From NCBI GenBank assembly GCA_024220505.1, contig JAKZZE010000022.1, positions 930,001 to 994,000 on the forward strand: 64,000 nucleotides of DNA, read 5' to 3'. Position numbers and translations under genes: made by a program. The DNA is from Rhizopus arrhizus. Lineage: Eukaryota > Mucoromycota > Mucoromycetes > Mucorales > Rhizopodaceae. Of the stretch, positions 22,966-33,831 are shown in pieces. Positions within the stretch are counted from its first letter, which is position 1. Every line of letters begins with the position of its first letter. A model generated the notes under the pieces. It was not told where the DNA came from. It made no database searches and saw only the letters and a list, made by a program, of their open reading frames with translations.

Positions 22966-23114
22966 GTGTCATGTCTTTTATTTTCTAAATTTGGCAATGT
23001 TACAATTCGTTCCTTATCAAGACTTTTGTACGAGTTACTGAAGATGACTCATGAAGTAGACAATAATGAACGAATTGTAACATTGCCAAATTTAGAAAAT
23101 AAAAGACATGACAC
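22966..23114. repeat. 47-bp perfect inverted repeat (hairpin) 90 bp after the tRNA
   Basis: The arms 22966-23012 and 23068-23114 are exact inverted copies by eye, separated by 55 bp. The outer tip is GTGTCATGTC and the inner tip GAACGAATTGTAAC on the right arm. No TIR-flanking duplication is evident. It could be a fold-back element, a MITE-like relic or a transcription end hairpin. Confidence 0.9.
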
Positions 23115-23318
23115 CAGTAATGTAACAAACAAGAATGAAACGTCGGAATTTAAATCGTTGCAGTTTATAACGAACGCCTTGCAGTTTACAACAACCACCT
23201 TACACTATACAACAACCGCCTCTTATGTTATAACAACCATTCAAAATACCAAAAACAGAACAAAATCATAAAACCCAAAAACATATAAATAACGTGCCAC
23301 CAAGCTTAAACCTGAAAA

Positions 23319-23654
23319 TTTTTTTGACAATTTTCAAATGCTATAAACTTTTCCACAAATAATCCAACAATAAAACAAAGCCATAACAATTATTATATAA
23401 ACCTTTCTGAACATTTCTTATGGATTAGATTGTTAATTTTATTAATAATATTTTCTTTTTATATCATTTGAAAACATGCGGTATTTCAAAATTTTAGCTG
23501 GTAGTCCTTAGGGAAGACATATATTGAAACAAATTTTTTTAATACCGTATGGTAGAGGACAGATAAACATAACAGTCACATATTACGTAATCAATATGAG
23601 AGAGCTCGTACTATAACATAGGTGCCTCTTCTCCCTTATTCATACTCTAAAACT
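23319..23654. other. 5' non-coding part of the DDE element
   Basis: AT-rich leader between the left TIR and the ATG. No gene or clear promoter motif is seen. Confidence 0.5.
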
Positions 23655-25733
23655 ATGCCTCCACTTAACGCTAGAAAACGAGCTTATCTTAAAAAACATA
23701 GAAATGAGACGAACCAATTTGTCCCTCATTTAAATGATCAAGACTGGGACATGAGCGATTCTGAGCTTATAGAATTAAGCAACATAACTGAAATGCGTAA
23801 TGCTGATCCTACAATCAGCATGTCAATCAACAATGTTTTGCTTGATAATAATGTAAAGCGAAACAGACCTTTGTCTTATTCGAAAACCTCTAGGTCAACA
23901 CGCTGGAGACGAGAAAAAGAAGCTAAATCTGTTAATGATAAGGGCAAACTCGAGAGTTTTGGATTTGTATCTATTGCCCCTTTTGTAGAAGCCAGTTCTC
24001 CCATATTGTCAAAGAATGAAATACAACTTTTGAGAATCCAAGAAATACTTCCAAAACTTCAAATGTATGTGAAACCTGTGATGAACTCGAAGGATAAAGA
24101 AAACACGATCGAGAGATACAGTTTTATGCAATACTCTTCGATTTATACTTACTTTATTAAGAGAATTGAGGGTATTCCTATTACTTTGGCTTCTCGTGAG
24201 GCAGCTAGAATTCATTGGGCAGATAACAACGTTGCGTATCGTGCCATGACTATCGTAAAATGGGCTAAAGAATATTTGAGTCAAGGGGTGTTATCGAGAC
24301 ATCGACAAGGTGTTCATTCAAAAAGAAAGTCTTTTCTTAATGATGCCGATATCAAGGAAATGGTTCTCGAAGAAATACGTAGAATGAAGCCTGCTGAACG
24401 TTCCTTGGTTACTATTAAAAAATTCATTGATGAAGTAGTTATCCCATCCAAATTGGGCGTAATAATGCAACCTGTTCCTGAAAGCACGCTCAGTAACTAT
24501 CTCCATGAATGGGGTTATGTCTATAGAAAGAACAAAAAAACCATTTACTTCGATGGTCACGAACGCGAAGATGTGGTCGAGTATAGAAGCGTTTGGTCGA
24601 AGAGGATGCTCGAATATATGGAAAAAATGGATTTTTACTCTGGAGAAACTGAGGAAGATGTATTGGAGCCAAATGCATTACCAGAAGGCGAGAGAAAGTG
24701 CGTGTTCGTTACGCACGATGAAAGTACTTTCTACGCAAATGATGGTAAGAACGATATGTGGTTAGCTGATGGAGAAAATTACATCAGAAAAAAGGGTCCT
24801 GGGCTATCTATCATGGTGAGTGAGTTTCAATGCCCTTGCCATGGAACAATGAAGATTCAAAAGTGGTCTTCAAGAAAGCTGTTCAAGGCAGGTACTGCAA
24901 GAGATGGATGGTGGACTTCAAAACACATGGTTGAGCAGTTAAAAGAAGATGCAATCGGCCTTTTCGAAGCACTTCACCCCAATTGTGTAGCTGTTTTTCT
25001 CTTTGATAACAGCTCCAATCATGGTGCTTTTGCTGATGATGCTTTGGTCGCCAGCCGAATGACTCTCAATGAAAAGCCTTGGCCATTGAGTGAGAAATTC
25101 CAGTTCCGAGATACTGTATATATCTCAAGATCCACAGGTATGGAGGAAGTCCAGTCCTTCTACTATGAAAAAGAGATCAAGAAAAGGGATAAGAAGGGAA
25201 ACTTGAAAACAAAAAAAGTACGTTATTTCAAGGGAATAAGAAAATTTTTGGAGGAAAGAAGTCTATGGATTGGACATGATCTGGAAGGCAAGAAATGGAA
25301 GTTACATTGTGGGGCTCCAGATAGAGTTAATCCAATTTGCTGCGCTCTCCATTTTTTAGAGAATTGCCCTGATTTTAAAAATCAAAAGTCTGCTTTGGAG
25401 GAGGTGATCATAAACTCTGGACACGTTTTTGAGCTGTATCCTAAATACCATTGCGAATGTAATTGGATCGAAATGTACTGGGGTGCAGCAAAAAGAGAAG
25501 CTCGCTTGAAATGCGATTACTCCTTTAAGTCTCTTGAGGAAAATATCGATTTATTTTTGGATAAAGCCGGCGATTTAACACATATACGTAGGTATTTTAG
25601 GAGATCAATGGACTTTATTGAAGCTTATAATCGATGTACTGATGTCAGAGAAGTTGTTCAAGAGGTGAAAAAGTTTGTCGAGAAAAAGTATTTGTCTCAC
25701 AGAAAAGTCAGAGTGCCTTCAGGTTTGGTATAG
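23655..25733 (+). CDS. Large DDE-type transposase, 692 aa, intact
   Basis: The first ATG in frame is at 23655; the frame extends 11 codons further only through a GTG. The single-exon protein is 692 aa. Residues 220-300 look like helix-turn-helix DNA-binding segments. A catalytic DDE set is visible as VTHDESTF (D355), LFDNSSNH (D451) and CECNWIEMYW (E606). The second D and the E are separated by 154 residues, so there is a large insertion between them, containing a Cys/His-rich stretch (CCALHFLENC). HDESTF-type proteins of this kind are, to my recollection, widespread unnamed fungal DDE proteins. The TA duplication places it near Tc1/mariner. No stop or frameshift is present. Confidence 0.85.
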   Translation: MPPLNARKRAYLKKHRNETNQFVPHLNDQDWDMSDSELIELSNITEMRNADPTISMSINNVLLDNNVKRNRPLSYSKTSRSTRWRREKEAKSVNDKGKLESFGFVSIAPFVEASSPILSKNEIQLLRIQEILPKLQMYVKPVMNSKDKENTIERYSFMQYSSIYTYFIKRIEGIPITLASREAARIHWADNNVAYRAMTIVKWAKEYLSQGVLSRHRQGVHSKRKSFLNDADIKEMVLEEIRRMKPAERSLVTIKKFIDEVVIPSKLGVIMQPVPESTLSNYLHEWGYVYRKNKKTIYFDGHEREDVVEYRSVWSKRMLEYMEKMDFYSGETEEDVLEPNALPEGERKCVFVTHDESTFYANDGKNDMWLADGENYIRKKGPGLSIMVSEFQCPCHGTMKIQKWSSRKLFKAGTARDGWWTSKHMVEQLKEDAIGLFEALHPNCVAVFLFDNSSNHGAFADDALVASRMTLNEKPWPLSEKFQFRDTVYISRSTGMEEVQSFYYEKEIKKRDKKGNLKTKKVRYFKGIRKFLEERSLWIGHDLEGKKWKLHCGAPDRVNPICCALHFLENCPDFKNQKSALEEVIINSGHVFELYPKYHCECNWIEMYWGAAKREARLKCDYSFKSLEENIDLFLDKAGDLTHIRRYFRRSMDFIEAYNRCTDVREVVQEVKKFVEKKYLSHRKVRVPSGLV

Positions 25734-26786
25734 TTAACAATAAATATCATTAAAACTAGGCTTTTTTTCTAAGAAAAAAACGTCATTAAGTCCCTCTAAT
25801 TTCAGGAAATAAGCAATGTCTACACTAAATGTCATGAGATGTCCAAAAAAAAAAAAAAAAAAAAATACACCTCATGTCCACGATGTCAAAAAAAAAAAAA
25901 TTGAAACAAAATTAAAATTTTTCAGGTTTAAGCTTGGTGGCACGTTAACCTCACATAATAATCTCAAAAAATAGAACTTCACTTCTAACTTCTTAACTTC
26001 TAACTTCCTAACTTCTCTCTTATTTTATTTTTACTTTTTCTTTTTATCAAATAAATATTCTTTTAAAGAGGCAAACTATCTCTTATTTTATTTAACATCA
26101 AGAACAAGAAGTCCCTTGAAGCTATTATACTTCATTGTAAATCCCCTTTTTTATTTTACTTTATCTTTTTATTTTTATTCTACCTTAACTAAAACAGTTT
26201 GATCTACTTTATAAGATCTGGTGGTCACTATAACAAGCGAATCAAGCCAATCCAACTCATATAAAAGCAATTATTATACCAATTACAACTTAAATCTGTT
26301 TATTTAAACCTCAACTCAACACACTCAAGCGAACTAGTAAAAATTTATTACAGTAAGAAAATGAACTTCTGCGTAACAATCTATTTGAAATCGGAGTATC
26401 AACTCTTTTGCTTGAAAACCAAAAACAACATAAAAATATAAAATCCAAAAACATATAAATACCCTCATATCTTATCCCTATTTTGACTTCACTTCACTTC
26501 ACTTCACTTCACTTTACTTTTCTTTATTACAGAATATTATATTCTTTTTATCTTTTCTTTATTTTATAAACCAATAAAACCATCAAGCGTTCAAAAGAAA
26601 CCCTTTGGTCTGTGTTCTATTCAAAATACTGAAGCCCCTTGAAGCTAAATCAACTTCATTGTAAACTTATTCCTAAACCTCAAGAGTTTAGCCTATTTTA
26701 ACAAGTTTGATCTACTTAAGAAGATCTGGTGGTCACTACCGACAATACTTATTTACTTACAAAAGTAAACCCACAAACAAGCTATA

Positions 26787-27216
26787 TACAGTAGCGGACA
26801 AAACTGGTGCACAAAACTTTTTTTCAGCTTTTAACTACCATTACCTGCTCATGGTAACTGCAATAGTCATGAAACTGTACTAGAAGGAGGATATACTAGT
26901 CATTGTAGTTTATGTATGTTCTAAGCATGACATTGTTAAAACTGAGCGATAAGCGTGCTTTAAATTTATAAAATTTTATATTTTCTAAAAACTGCAAAAG
27001 TGGCTAAGACCTTAGACTTTATATAATCATCTCATCTCTTGATATCATCGGATGTTCTTCTTTGCATATGCTAATAATATGCGTGTATATCATTTTCAAT
27101 AAAAGAACCCGGCTCTTTAGCTACTCTTTTCCAAAGATCATCGACCCTTTTTGATCTAGTGTCGTATCATCATACCTTTGCCATCAATTGCCACCTGGCA
27201 TGCTTAAGCGGACTTA
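26787..27216 (-). mobile_element. Tc1-like family C, copy d, truncated
   Basis: It begins with the family-C terminus CAGTAGCGGACAAAACTGG at 26789 after TA, and follows copy c closely for about 425 bp. It stops at 27216, where Tc1-like element 3 begins at a TA inside the sequence GGACTTAGGCC. The rest of the family-C copy is not found on the other side, so it was deleted or rearranged. Confidence 0.85.
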
Positions 27217-28857
27217 CAGTAGGTCAAAAAATTGCTGCAAGGAATCCATTTTTCTCAGTTTTTGTAGCGTACATCCTGTCACAATGGTACGAACTGCTTC
27301 TGTTTCTACATAGTAGATTTCCTACATGTCTTGAAAAATCCGAAAGAGTTTAAGCCCCATTGGATAAGTATTGAAGGAAGTATGAGGCGCGCAATTTGAA
27401 AATTTGAAAAAACGAAAATTTGAACGAAATGGGTTTATTTATTAATATTTAGTTGGTCCTCCTTTTTTATTAATAACCTCTTGAATTCTTGCCGGCATGC
27501 TATCGATATACCTTTGGCAAAGTTCTTTATCAAATTCATTCCATGCTTTTTCTACTCGTTCCCAAAGCTCATCCGTATTCTTTGCTCTACGTTCGTAACA
27601 GCTGAGCTTTAACTTCAGTTGATGCCATACATGTTCTATTGGATTTAAGTCCGGACTCTGAGCTGGCCAATCGCTAATATAGCGCACTTGATGATTATCT
27701 AACCAGGCTATTGTGGATTTTGCCTTGTGCTTTGGATCATTATCATGCTGAAAGTAAATGTTGGACCAGTTGAAATTGTAGTACTCCATAGTATCACGAA
27801 GTGTAGTGTCTAATATATGCTGATAAACATCCGCGTTCATGTTCCCATTGTAAATTTGACAAGCATATCCTGGTCCTTCAGATGTTATGCAGCCCCACAT
27901 CATCAACTTGCCGCCTCCATGCTTGACTGTAAACTCTAGATGATGCGGTTGAAGAGGATCACTTGGTCTTTTCCAATAATACTTACAACCATCAGAGCCC
28001 CATACGTTGATCTTGGTTTCATCAGAAAAGACGACTTTTCGCCATTCTTCCACTGTCCAATCCTGGTGCTTCTTGGCCCATTCTAATCGATGCTGCATAT
28101 GAGCTTTTGTCAGAAACGGCTTCTTTTTTTTTATTGAAGAATGGAACTCCATTGATTTCAGGACGTTAATTGCTGACTGGTATGAGATATCATAGCCAAG
28201 TTGAACCAGCTCCCGGTGTACCTCTTTGGCAGTCTTTAGAACCCCTTCAATGACTTTTCTTTTGATTAGCCGTTTCGTCACTTTGGAGACTAATGTAGGT
28301 CTACCAGCTGAGCCCATTGTCCTATTTGAAAACAACCGCCTAGAGTATTTACTAACAGTTGATTCATGTACTCCAACCTCCTTAGCAATATCGTACGTTG
28401 ATGTGGATCCAGTTAATGCTTGCTTGAGATCGTTTACTTTTTCTTCTGGCAGTCGTTTAGGCATGCGATTGGTAATAAGGTAAAAAAGAGAAATAATTTA
28501 GATAAGAAAATTTAAAATTTAGAATAAAGGAATTGTAAGCGCTTTTATATACTGGCAACATTCTAATCATGTCAAGAATGTGAAAAATTATGATAGCAAC
28601 CGGTTGGGTCGTATTAAAATTTGTTATTCCAAACATATGTAAACAAGTAAAAAATGCCGGATGTTTATAAAATTCCCTTTAACAATATCGAATTCCACCA
28701 ATAACTATTGCCCATATCAGATAATCGACGAATAAATGCCCCTTCTAGTGAGGTACAAACAATCAATGTTTGAGATAGTTTCATGCAGTATCCATAGACA
28801 ACCAGCTGTAAAACCGGTATTTTGCAATTCCTTGCAGCAATTTTTTGACCTACTGTA
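27215..28857 (-). mobile_element. Full-length Tc1-like transposon (Tc1-E), short TIRs
   Basis: The element spans 27217-28855 with TA at both sides (27215-27216, 28856-28857). Its TIRs are about 29 bp, starting CAGTAGGTCAAAAAATTGC, much shorter than the 210-bp TIRs of Tc1-A and Tc1-B. One intact transposase gene is inside. The left flank is a truncated family-C element and the right flank a different Tc1 relic. Confidence 0.92.
27442..28464 (-). CDS. Tc1-like DDE transposase, DD35E spacing, intact
   Basis: The ATG at 28464 opens a 340-aa frame without stops. The N terminus has helix-turn-helix-like segments (DIAKEVGVHESTVSKYSRR). The catalytic residues are FSDET (D148), QHDNDPKH (D241) and SPDLNPIEHVW (E277), with 35 residues between the second D and the E, two fewer than in Tc1-A and Tc1-B. 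It is flanked by short TIRs. It is probably active or recently so, and is the closest intact relative by motif of the relic at 28950-29710. Confidence 0.95.
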   Translation of the reverse strand: MPKRLPEEKVNDLKQALTGSTSTYDIAKEVGVHESTVSKYSRRLFSNRTMGSAGRPTLVSKVTKRLIKRKVIEGVLKTAKEVHRELVQLGYDISYQSAINVLKSMEFHSSIKKKKPFLTKAHMQHRLEWAKKHQDWTVEEWRKVVFSDETKINVWGSDGCKYYWKRPSDPLQPHHLEFTVKHGGGKLMMWGCITSEGPGYACQIYNGNMNADVYQHILDTTLRDTMEYYNFNWSNIYFQHDNDPKHKAKSTIAWLDNHQVRYISDWPAQSPDLNPIEHVWHQLKLKLSCYERRAKNTDELWERVEKAWNEFDKELCQRYIDSMPARIQEVINKKGGPTKY

Positions 28858-30031
28858 CCTTACACTGATACCGTGTACCTATACAGCTATGACTTTTAAT
28901 TTATACTTTACGCCGCTATCACTCTGAAGGTATACATCAGATGCCTTCAAATGATGATACTCTAACGTATTCATGTAAATAATGCGAAGTACATGCAGAC
29001 AAGTCGTTGAGTTTATGTTACCATCATAAAGCTGACATGCCTAAGCTGGTCCCTGAGCAGGTATGTGACAACACATGTTCATCCTACCGCTGCAGTGCTT
29101 TACTGTAATGTCGATGTGATGAGGGAGCAAAATGTTATTTTATACTACTCTATACTACTTTACTCCATCTGATCACTAGATGCTAGTCTTTGCTTCAGCT
29201 GAGAACGCTACTGGTCGTCACTCTTGACTTGGCCAGTTGCGGTGCCTTTTTGCTCATGTTATCTGCTTTTTTCAATGATCCTTTTTTAAAAATGCCTTCT
29301 TTTTTTTTAGCTCTCGGTCGCAGTTTATGGAACTCAGCGCGTTTACTCCTGAACGGTACATCAACAAGTAACCAAACTTACCCAACTCCCTAAATAGCTC
29401 TTCCGCTATTGTTCGATGACCAGTAATAATACGCAGCTCGATATAGTGCTTCATGGCAGAAGAGACAATAGCATGTCTTTCAGCAGACAGGTGTGAATTT
29501 CATGAAAAAAGCTTCCTAGTATATCTTTTAACTGTGCGAGAATGAACGTAATATTTATCTACGATATCCTCTAGCTTCATGCTATTTAGTGATATATCTT
29601 TTGTTTCTGGATTGCTTTTCCATTGGTATAGATTTAGACATGATGATGAGAAGTAGTGAGAGAAATTGAGTAAAAAAAAAGAAACCAAGGGCTCTTGAAG
29701 TTGCACTTGCTTTTATATGGATACAATGAGTAACGCTCACAGTTCCATACAAGTACGCTATATAGTCTTCCGATATGTTCTTTGTTGATTTAAGTGCAAA
29801 CATATGAATACGGTACATAATTTAAGCTGGCCGGAAGTCAAATTTTTAAATTCGCATTCACATCTCTCTCTCAATTTCCAGTATTACTACATGAGACCTT
29901 TACTGTTTCAAGACACATGGCCCCGAAAATATACCATAGGAGCCCCAAGCCGGTAGTTGGCATGCACCTTTTGATATAGCGAAAAAAGTCGATTTTGCTA
30001 AAAGGTTGCTCATATTTTTTCACCTACTGTA
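28858..30031 (-). mobile_element. Tc1-like relic, left end missing
   Basis: The right end CACCTACTG followed by TA (30030-30031) is a Tc1-type terminus resembling CAGTAGGTGAAAAAA. The interior carries transposase fragments on the minus strand. The left end is missing where Tc1-E now begins. Together with copy d on the other side, it occupies a single TA site of LTR-y. Confidence 0.75.
28950..29710 (-). pseudogene. Tc1-like transposase remnant
   Basis: Two frame fragments align by eye with the intact Tc1-E transposase: 29500-29706 (VHSRTVKRYTRKLFS, helix-turn-helix end) and 29272-29454 (IAEELFRELGKFGYLLMYRSG and KKKKAFLKKDH). DNA at about 28965-29110 still resembles the MWGC and YNG.M regions but is full of stops and indels. 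Dead. Confidence 0.8.
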
Positions 30032-30111
30032 AACCCTATAAACTCCAATCTCACAATATAAACCCTACAAACTCCAATCTCACAATATGAACTCCGAAAC
30101 TTCTTTCAAGT

Positions 30112-30520
30112 TGTAACGAAATTAGAAATTCTTTTCATCAAACTGTACCACTTGACGAAGAAAGTTCGGATCTGAACTAAGTTCATGTCCTCAATATTTT
30201 TGATAAACTCAATGAAATTGAAAAACTCAACAAAATTCACAATTCAAAGGAAAACACAAAAACCTAAAAACATCACAAAATCAAGAAAACCAAAAACATA
30301 TAAATATCAACAATTTATCAAGAATTGTAATTATTATTATTATCTTACCTTATCAAAATAAATCTCCTTTGAATCAAAATACTTCTTTTATTTTATAAAT
30401 AGGAAGAACTAATAATCCCTTCAATCATATTCTTCATTGTAATCTTTTTTTTATTTTATTTTTTATCTTTCATCTTGTCATGTTTTGACATGTCAATAAG
30501 ATACAGTTTTATCTTTCTGG
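30112..30520 (+). repeat. LTR fragment of the Gypsy-A type, plus orientation
   Basis: Starting TGTAACGAAATTAG at 30112, it matches the inverse of the Gypsy-A LTR end (56795 backwards): the shared run includes ACTGTACCACTTGACGAAG and AACTAAGTTCATGTCC. The match fades near 30475-30520, before the LTR would end. Confidence 0.7.
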
Positions 30521-31269
30521 ACTAAATCTTTACAAATGAGTTTGTATAACAATAGAACCTGATAATTATCACTGCCCTAAACAGCCAAGTTTCACTTTCA
30601 TCTCAACAGTTGATTATTGTTTAGGAAAGGGGAGTTTTAGGTAAATATAATATAGCAATCAAAGATAAAGAAATACTGTTAGAACTTGGTATCTCTTTAT
30701 TAAGATAACTATTATTAAGATTAAAACAATAAATTCTACATGTAAAAAGTGAGAGTATTTATAGACATGATACGGATAAAGAATTAGGAAATATTTATAA
30801 TCAATTTGACAGAATAGATGATTACGATTTCTAATTATTAGTTTAGCCTGTTCCTAGTTTGTATTGTCAATTATGCTATTGGGATGGTTTCAGATAACTC
30901 TGGACATATAACTATTTAAGGAGACGGTACGGATGAATATAAAGACTTTTAGTTCCGATTGGATATCATTGCTAACAATAATATCTCAGTCAGGATAAAT
31001 GTTTTCATGACTAATGATGATCCGGTAAGTAATCGTCATTCCTTATTCAACATGCTCATACTATCACTAAACTATATTACAACCATGTCATCTTATTTGA
31101 CTATGTGAAGTTAATATGAATAAAGCTTAATATAAAAATCTAATCAAAGTATTTTATTGATCTGTGTTGGGAATAATGTTATAAATGATTCCAAGTTATG
31201 TCAACATAGTATTCAGGATCATATCTGATTCCTTTTACTAAAATAAAGTGACTATAATCTTATGTATCC
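30521..31269. other. Non-coding, nothing recognised
   Basis: AT-rich sequence without supported genes. A TGTTAGAAC...CTTAACA pair (about 30678-31275) resembles LTR ends but has no matching duplication. Confidence 0.4.
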
Positions 31270-31845
31270 TTAACAGAATCCAGATACATGAGGGCTTGAT
31301 AAAATACGTCGCAGGAGCGGCTCGAATGCAAGGTTGAACAGAACCGGCGAGATGGGGTCACCCTGTCTGAGGCCTCTACGCTGGGGAACCGGTGGAGAAA
31401 GAAAGTCATTGATATTGAGGTGGAGATTAGTGTTGAAAAACAGCGTTGAAAGGCAGTTGATGATAGAAGAAGGAAAACCAAAGCGGTGGAGGACTTGACA
31501 TAAATAGGCGGGATGGACCCGGTCATATGCCTTCTCATGATCCAGCAATAGTCCGATGGCAGTAGGCAACGTGAGGCGGGCATGTTCCATTATGAGTTTC
31601 ACCAATAATCCATTGTCAGCAATGAACTTCCCTCCTAAGAATCCTGTTTGATAAGGATTAATCAGTTTTGAAGCGCATTTCACTATACGGGCATTAAGGA
31701 GTCTAGTGAAGACCTTAACATCCGTGTTAATCAGTGAGATAGGCCGCCAGTTCTTGAGATCTTTGAGGTCCTCCTTTTTGGGAAGTAGAGATACAGAAGT
31801 ACCAAACCATGAAGCTGGGAAAATCCCTTTGGAAAAAGTGTTTTA
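31270..31845 (-). pseudogene. LINE (non-LTR) reverse transcriptase fragment
   Basis: An open frame of about 190 codons encodes RT fingers and palm motifs of a non-LTR retrotransposon: LLPKKEDLKDLKNWRPISLIN, NPYQTGFLGGKFIADN, LLLDHEKAYDRV (first catalytic Asp) and QRRGLRQGDPISPVLFNLAFEPLL. The frame stops before the YxDD motif and starts without a Met, so it is truncated at both ends. No endonuclease, RNase H or poly-A end was found nearby. Confidence 0.9.
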
Positions 31846-32355
31846 ATCGCAAGATTAAGTAAAAAAATTAAACAAAAAACAATAGCAGCAATATAAAATT
31901 AAAATCCTTCTTTATTAAAGATTTCTTTATATTGCGAAAGGGCCTCGCTTTATGGATAAAAAGTTGGCATCTATTTATATTTTTTGTGAGCGTAGATATA
32001 AAAGATATAGACTCGGTCACGATGTCGTGCTGAAGAACCAATGATTAAGCTAAAGCTTGTCGATGTTCTAATATATGCATCTGAAGTTGAACAATAGAAA
32101 TAATAACCAGTCAATTAACTTTGATCTAATTACTTTTGGGGTTGACAATTGATTAGACTCTCTAGGATTACAGATATTGATCTTATTGTTCTAAATTTGG
32201 AAAAGTGTGGAATTGTTCAATCATAGTTTAATCTTTTGTGTATCGTTATTTATTTTAATAAATCTGATATCATATAGAAAATAACTATGTTTACAACAAT
32301 GTTTTTTATTTATAAGAATACATGCTTTTAAAAAAATCTTAAAAATAGTTAAAAC
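31846..32355. other. Non-coding, nothing recognised
   Basis: AT-rich flank between the LINE fragment and a Tc1 transposase remnant. No gene is seen. Confidence 0.4.
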
Positions 32356-32484
32356 CTAAAAATTCGTACAATTGCCTCGTCGTTTGATAACAGCAGCAAT
32401 TCGTTTTGGCATGCTTTCGTAGTATAACTGCATATCAGTTTCAGTAAAAGAGTTCCACTCTTTATCAATTCTTTTCCAAAGATC
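32356..32484 (-). pseudogene. C-terminal remnant of a Tc1-like transposase
   Basis: On the minus strand the frame reads like the last 40 residues of the Tc1-like transposases in this window (DKEWNSFTETDMQLYYESMPKRIAAVIKRRG) and ends at TAG (32356-32358). It is cut on its N-terminal side by the solo LTR that starts at 32485. Confidence 0.8.
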
Positions 32485-33052
32485 TGTTGTATAATGGTTA
32501 AGGTAATAAAATAAAAGGTAGAAACAAAAATAAAGAAACAGTGTAGGTACTTTTTGAGACTGATCTTTATTTCAGTTTAAGTTATAGTAAAAATTATTCT
32601 AATTGAAGACAGGTATTTATATCTTATTGAGTGAGTGGCTTGATATCTTCTATTGTAAGCGTTCTTCTAATATTCAGGTACTTTAGCAAGTTTCATCTAT
32701 AATTATGATTATGAAAACTTTTCATTTGTTCTTTTGTATGTTTGTCATAGATTATCTTTTATTCTGGGAATTTCTCACTGATTTGAATAAGGTTATTTTA
32801 CGCGTTATTTCAATTATGTGAAAGATTAGCAATATTCCTGATATTGGATTGGATTTTGTTATTTTAGTTGATACTTCTTCTTATTAAAGAACTCTCATTA
32901 ATACAAAACATATTCTAAAAGAATATGTTTAATTGGAATTGATTGTATAATCTTATTTAAATAAACTTATATTTTTATTTTATTTAATTATGATCTTGTA
33001 TTAAGACTTATGTTTATCGATGTCAATTACAATCGGTTGCTGTTCTACAACA
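32485..33052. mobile_element. Solo LTR, second Copia-like copy
   Basis: This 568-bp copy is about 95% identical to 5323-5889, starting TGTTGTATAATGG and ending TTCTACAACA. The immediate flanks (AGATC left, AAGAG right) do not form a clean duplication, unlike the first copy, so there may have been rearrangement after insertion. Confidence 0.85.
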
Positions 33053-33288
33053 AAGAGAAGATAAGTCAAGAAAAGTCAAAAGAATAAAAAGCTAGGCTTT
33101 TTATAGGCAAAAATATAAAGTTCAATTTTTACAAAATGTAAAAATGTTCGCAAAGGTTAAAAACATTGAAGTGGTTAAAAAATTATCAGAAGGTTAAAAA
33201 AATATCAAAAGTAAAAAATATATCAAATGGTTAAAAATTTGTCAAGTAGGAAAAATAATGACAATTTATAAAGTGATTTACAAAACGT

Positions 33289-33831
33289 TGTGAGATTGGA
33301 GTTTGTAAGGTTTATATAGGGTTAAATAGGTTTGATTTAAGAGAGTCTTGATATAAGATCAAAAGTTTAGGTAGGATTTGATTCCAAAAAGAGTAATGAT
33401 TTGAATATAAGTTGCTTGAGTAAAGTGACCATCAGATCTTATAAGTAGATCAAACTGTTTTGAGTAAAGTAAAAATAAAAAGGTAAAATAAAGATAAAAT
33501 AAAATAAAAAGGATTTACAATGAAGTGTATATACTTCAAGGGACTTCTTGTTCTTGATGTTAAGTAAAATAAAAGAAAAACAAAAGAGATTTACTTTGTA
33601 TGATATTTATTAAAATAATCAAAAAGTAAAGTAAATAAGTGAAGTAAAACAAAAGTTAAAAGTGAAGTAAGTCAAGAGTAAGTAAGTAAGTATAAGAAAT
33701 ATTGAAGTTATTTATATGTTTTTGGCTTTTCTGATTATATGCTGTTTTTGATGATTTTGTAGATATTCTGTATTTTTTTGTATTTTTCTGGATTTATCTG
33801 TATTCATACGTATTTGTTTGTATTTTTCTGG
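33289..33831 (-). repeat. Truncated Gypsy-B-type LTR
   Basis: It starts TGTGAGATTGGAG and follows the Gypsy-B LTR until TATTTTTCTG at about 33830, where a complete LTR of the same family begins. It lacks the last roughly 50-60 bp of the LTR. It is likely an older solo LTR into which Gypsy-B inserted near its end. Confidence 0.85.

Larger units (their letters stand above)
23290..25947 (+). mobile_element. 2.65-kb DDE transposon with TA target and 27-bp TIRs
   Basis: The TIRs starting ACGTGCCACCAAGCTTAAA (23292-23318) and their inverted copy (25919-25945) are bounded by TA on both sides (23290-23291, 25946-25947). The single large gene encodes a 692-aa DDE protein. The TA target links it to the IS630-Tc1-mariner superfamily, though the protein is twice the usual length. 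It is inserted in an LTR fragment. The first 27 bp of both TIRs match perfectly, and the gene is open, so it looks recent. Confidence 0.9.
23121..26330 (+). repeat. LTR fragment (LTR-x) interrupted by a DDE element
   Basis: Sequence beginning TGTAACAAAC at 23121 and resuming at 25948 resembles the Gypsy LTRs of this window in plus orientation: it contains CCAAAAACATATAAATA, a CCCTTGAAGC..ACTTCATTGTAA block (about 26113-26143) and AAGATCTGGTGGTCACT (about 26214-26230). The 2.65-kb DDE element sits inside it. The right boundary is not certain. Confidence 0.6.
26331..30084 (+). repeat. LTR fragment (LTR-y) carrying a stack of Tc1-like insertions
   Basis: LTR-like sequence in plus orientation (CCAAAAACATATAAATA at about 26441, a TTCAC microsatellite at 26489-26512, AAGATCTGGTGGTCACT at about 26723) runs to 26786 and resumes after 30031 with AAACTCCAATCTCACA, the inverse of the LTR start TGTGAGATTGGAG. 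The last 28 bp are tandemly duplicated (30031-30084). Between them lie a truncated family-C element, an intact Tc1-like element and a Tc1 relic. Confidence 0.6.

Noticed and set aside
22936..23271. 111-codon frame over the inverted repeat
   Set aside because: It is largely created by the hairpin arms and LTR sequence, with no domain.
30678..31275. TGTTA...TAACA pair resembling a Copia solo LTR
   Set aside because: No matching flanking duplication and no second copy in the window; the right end overlaps the LINE fragment.
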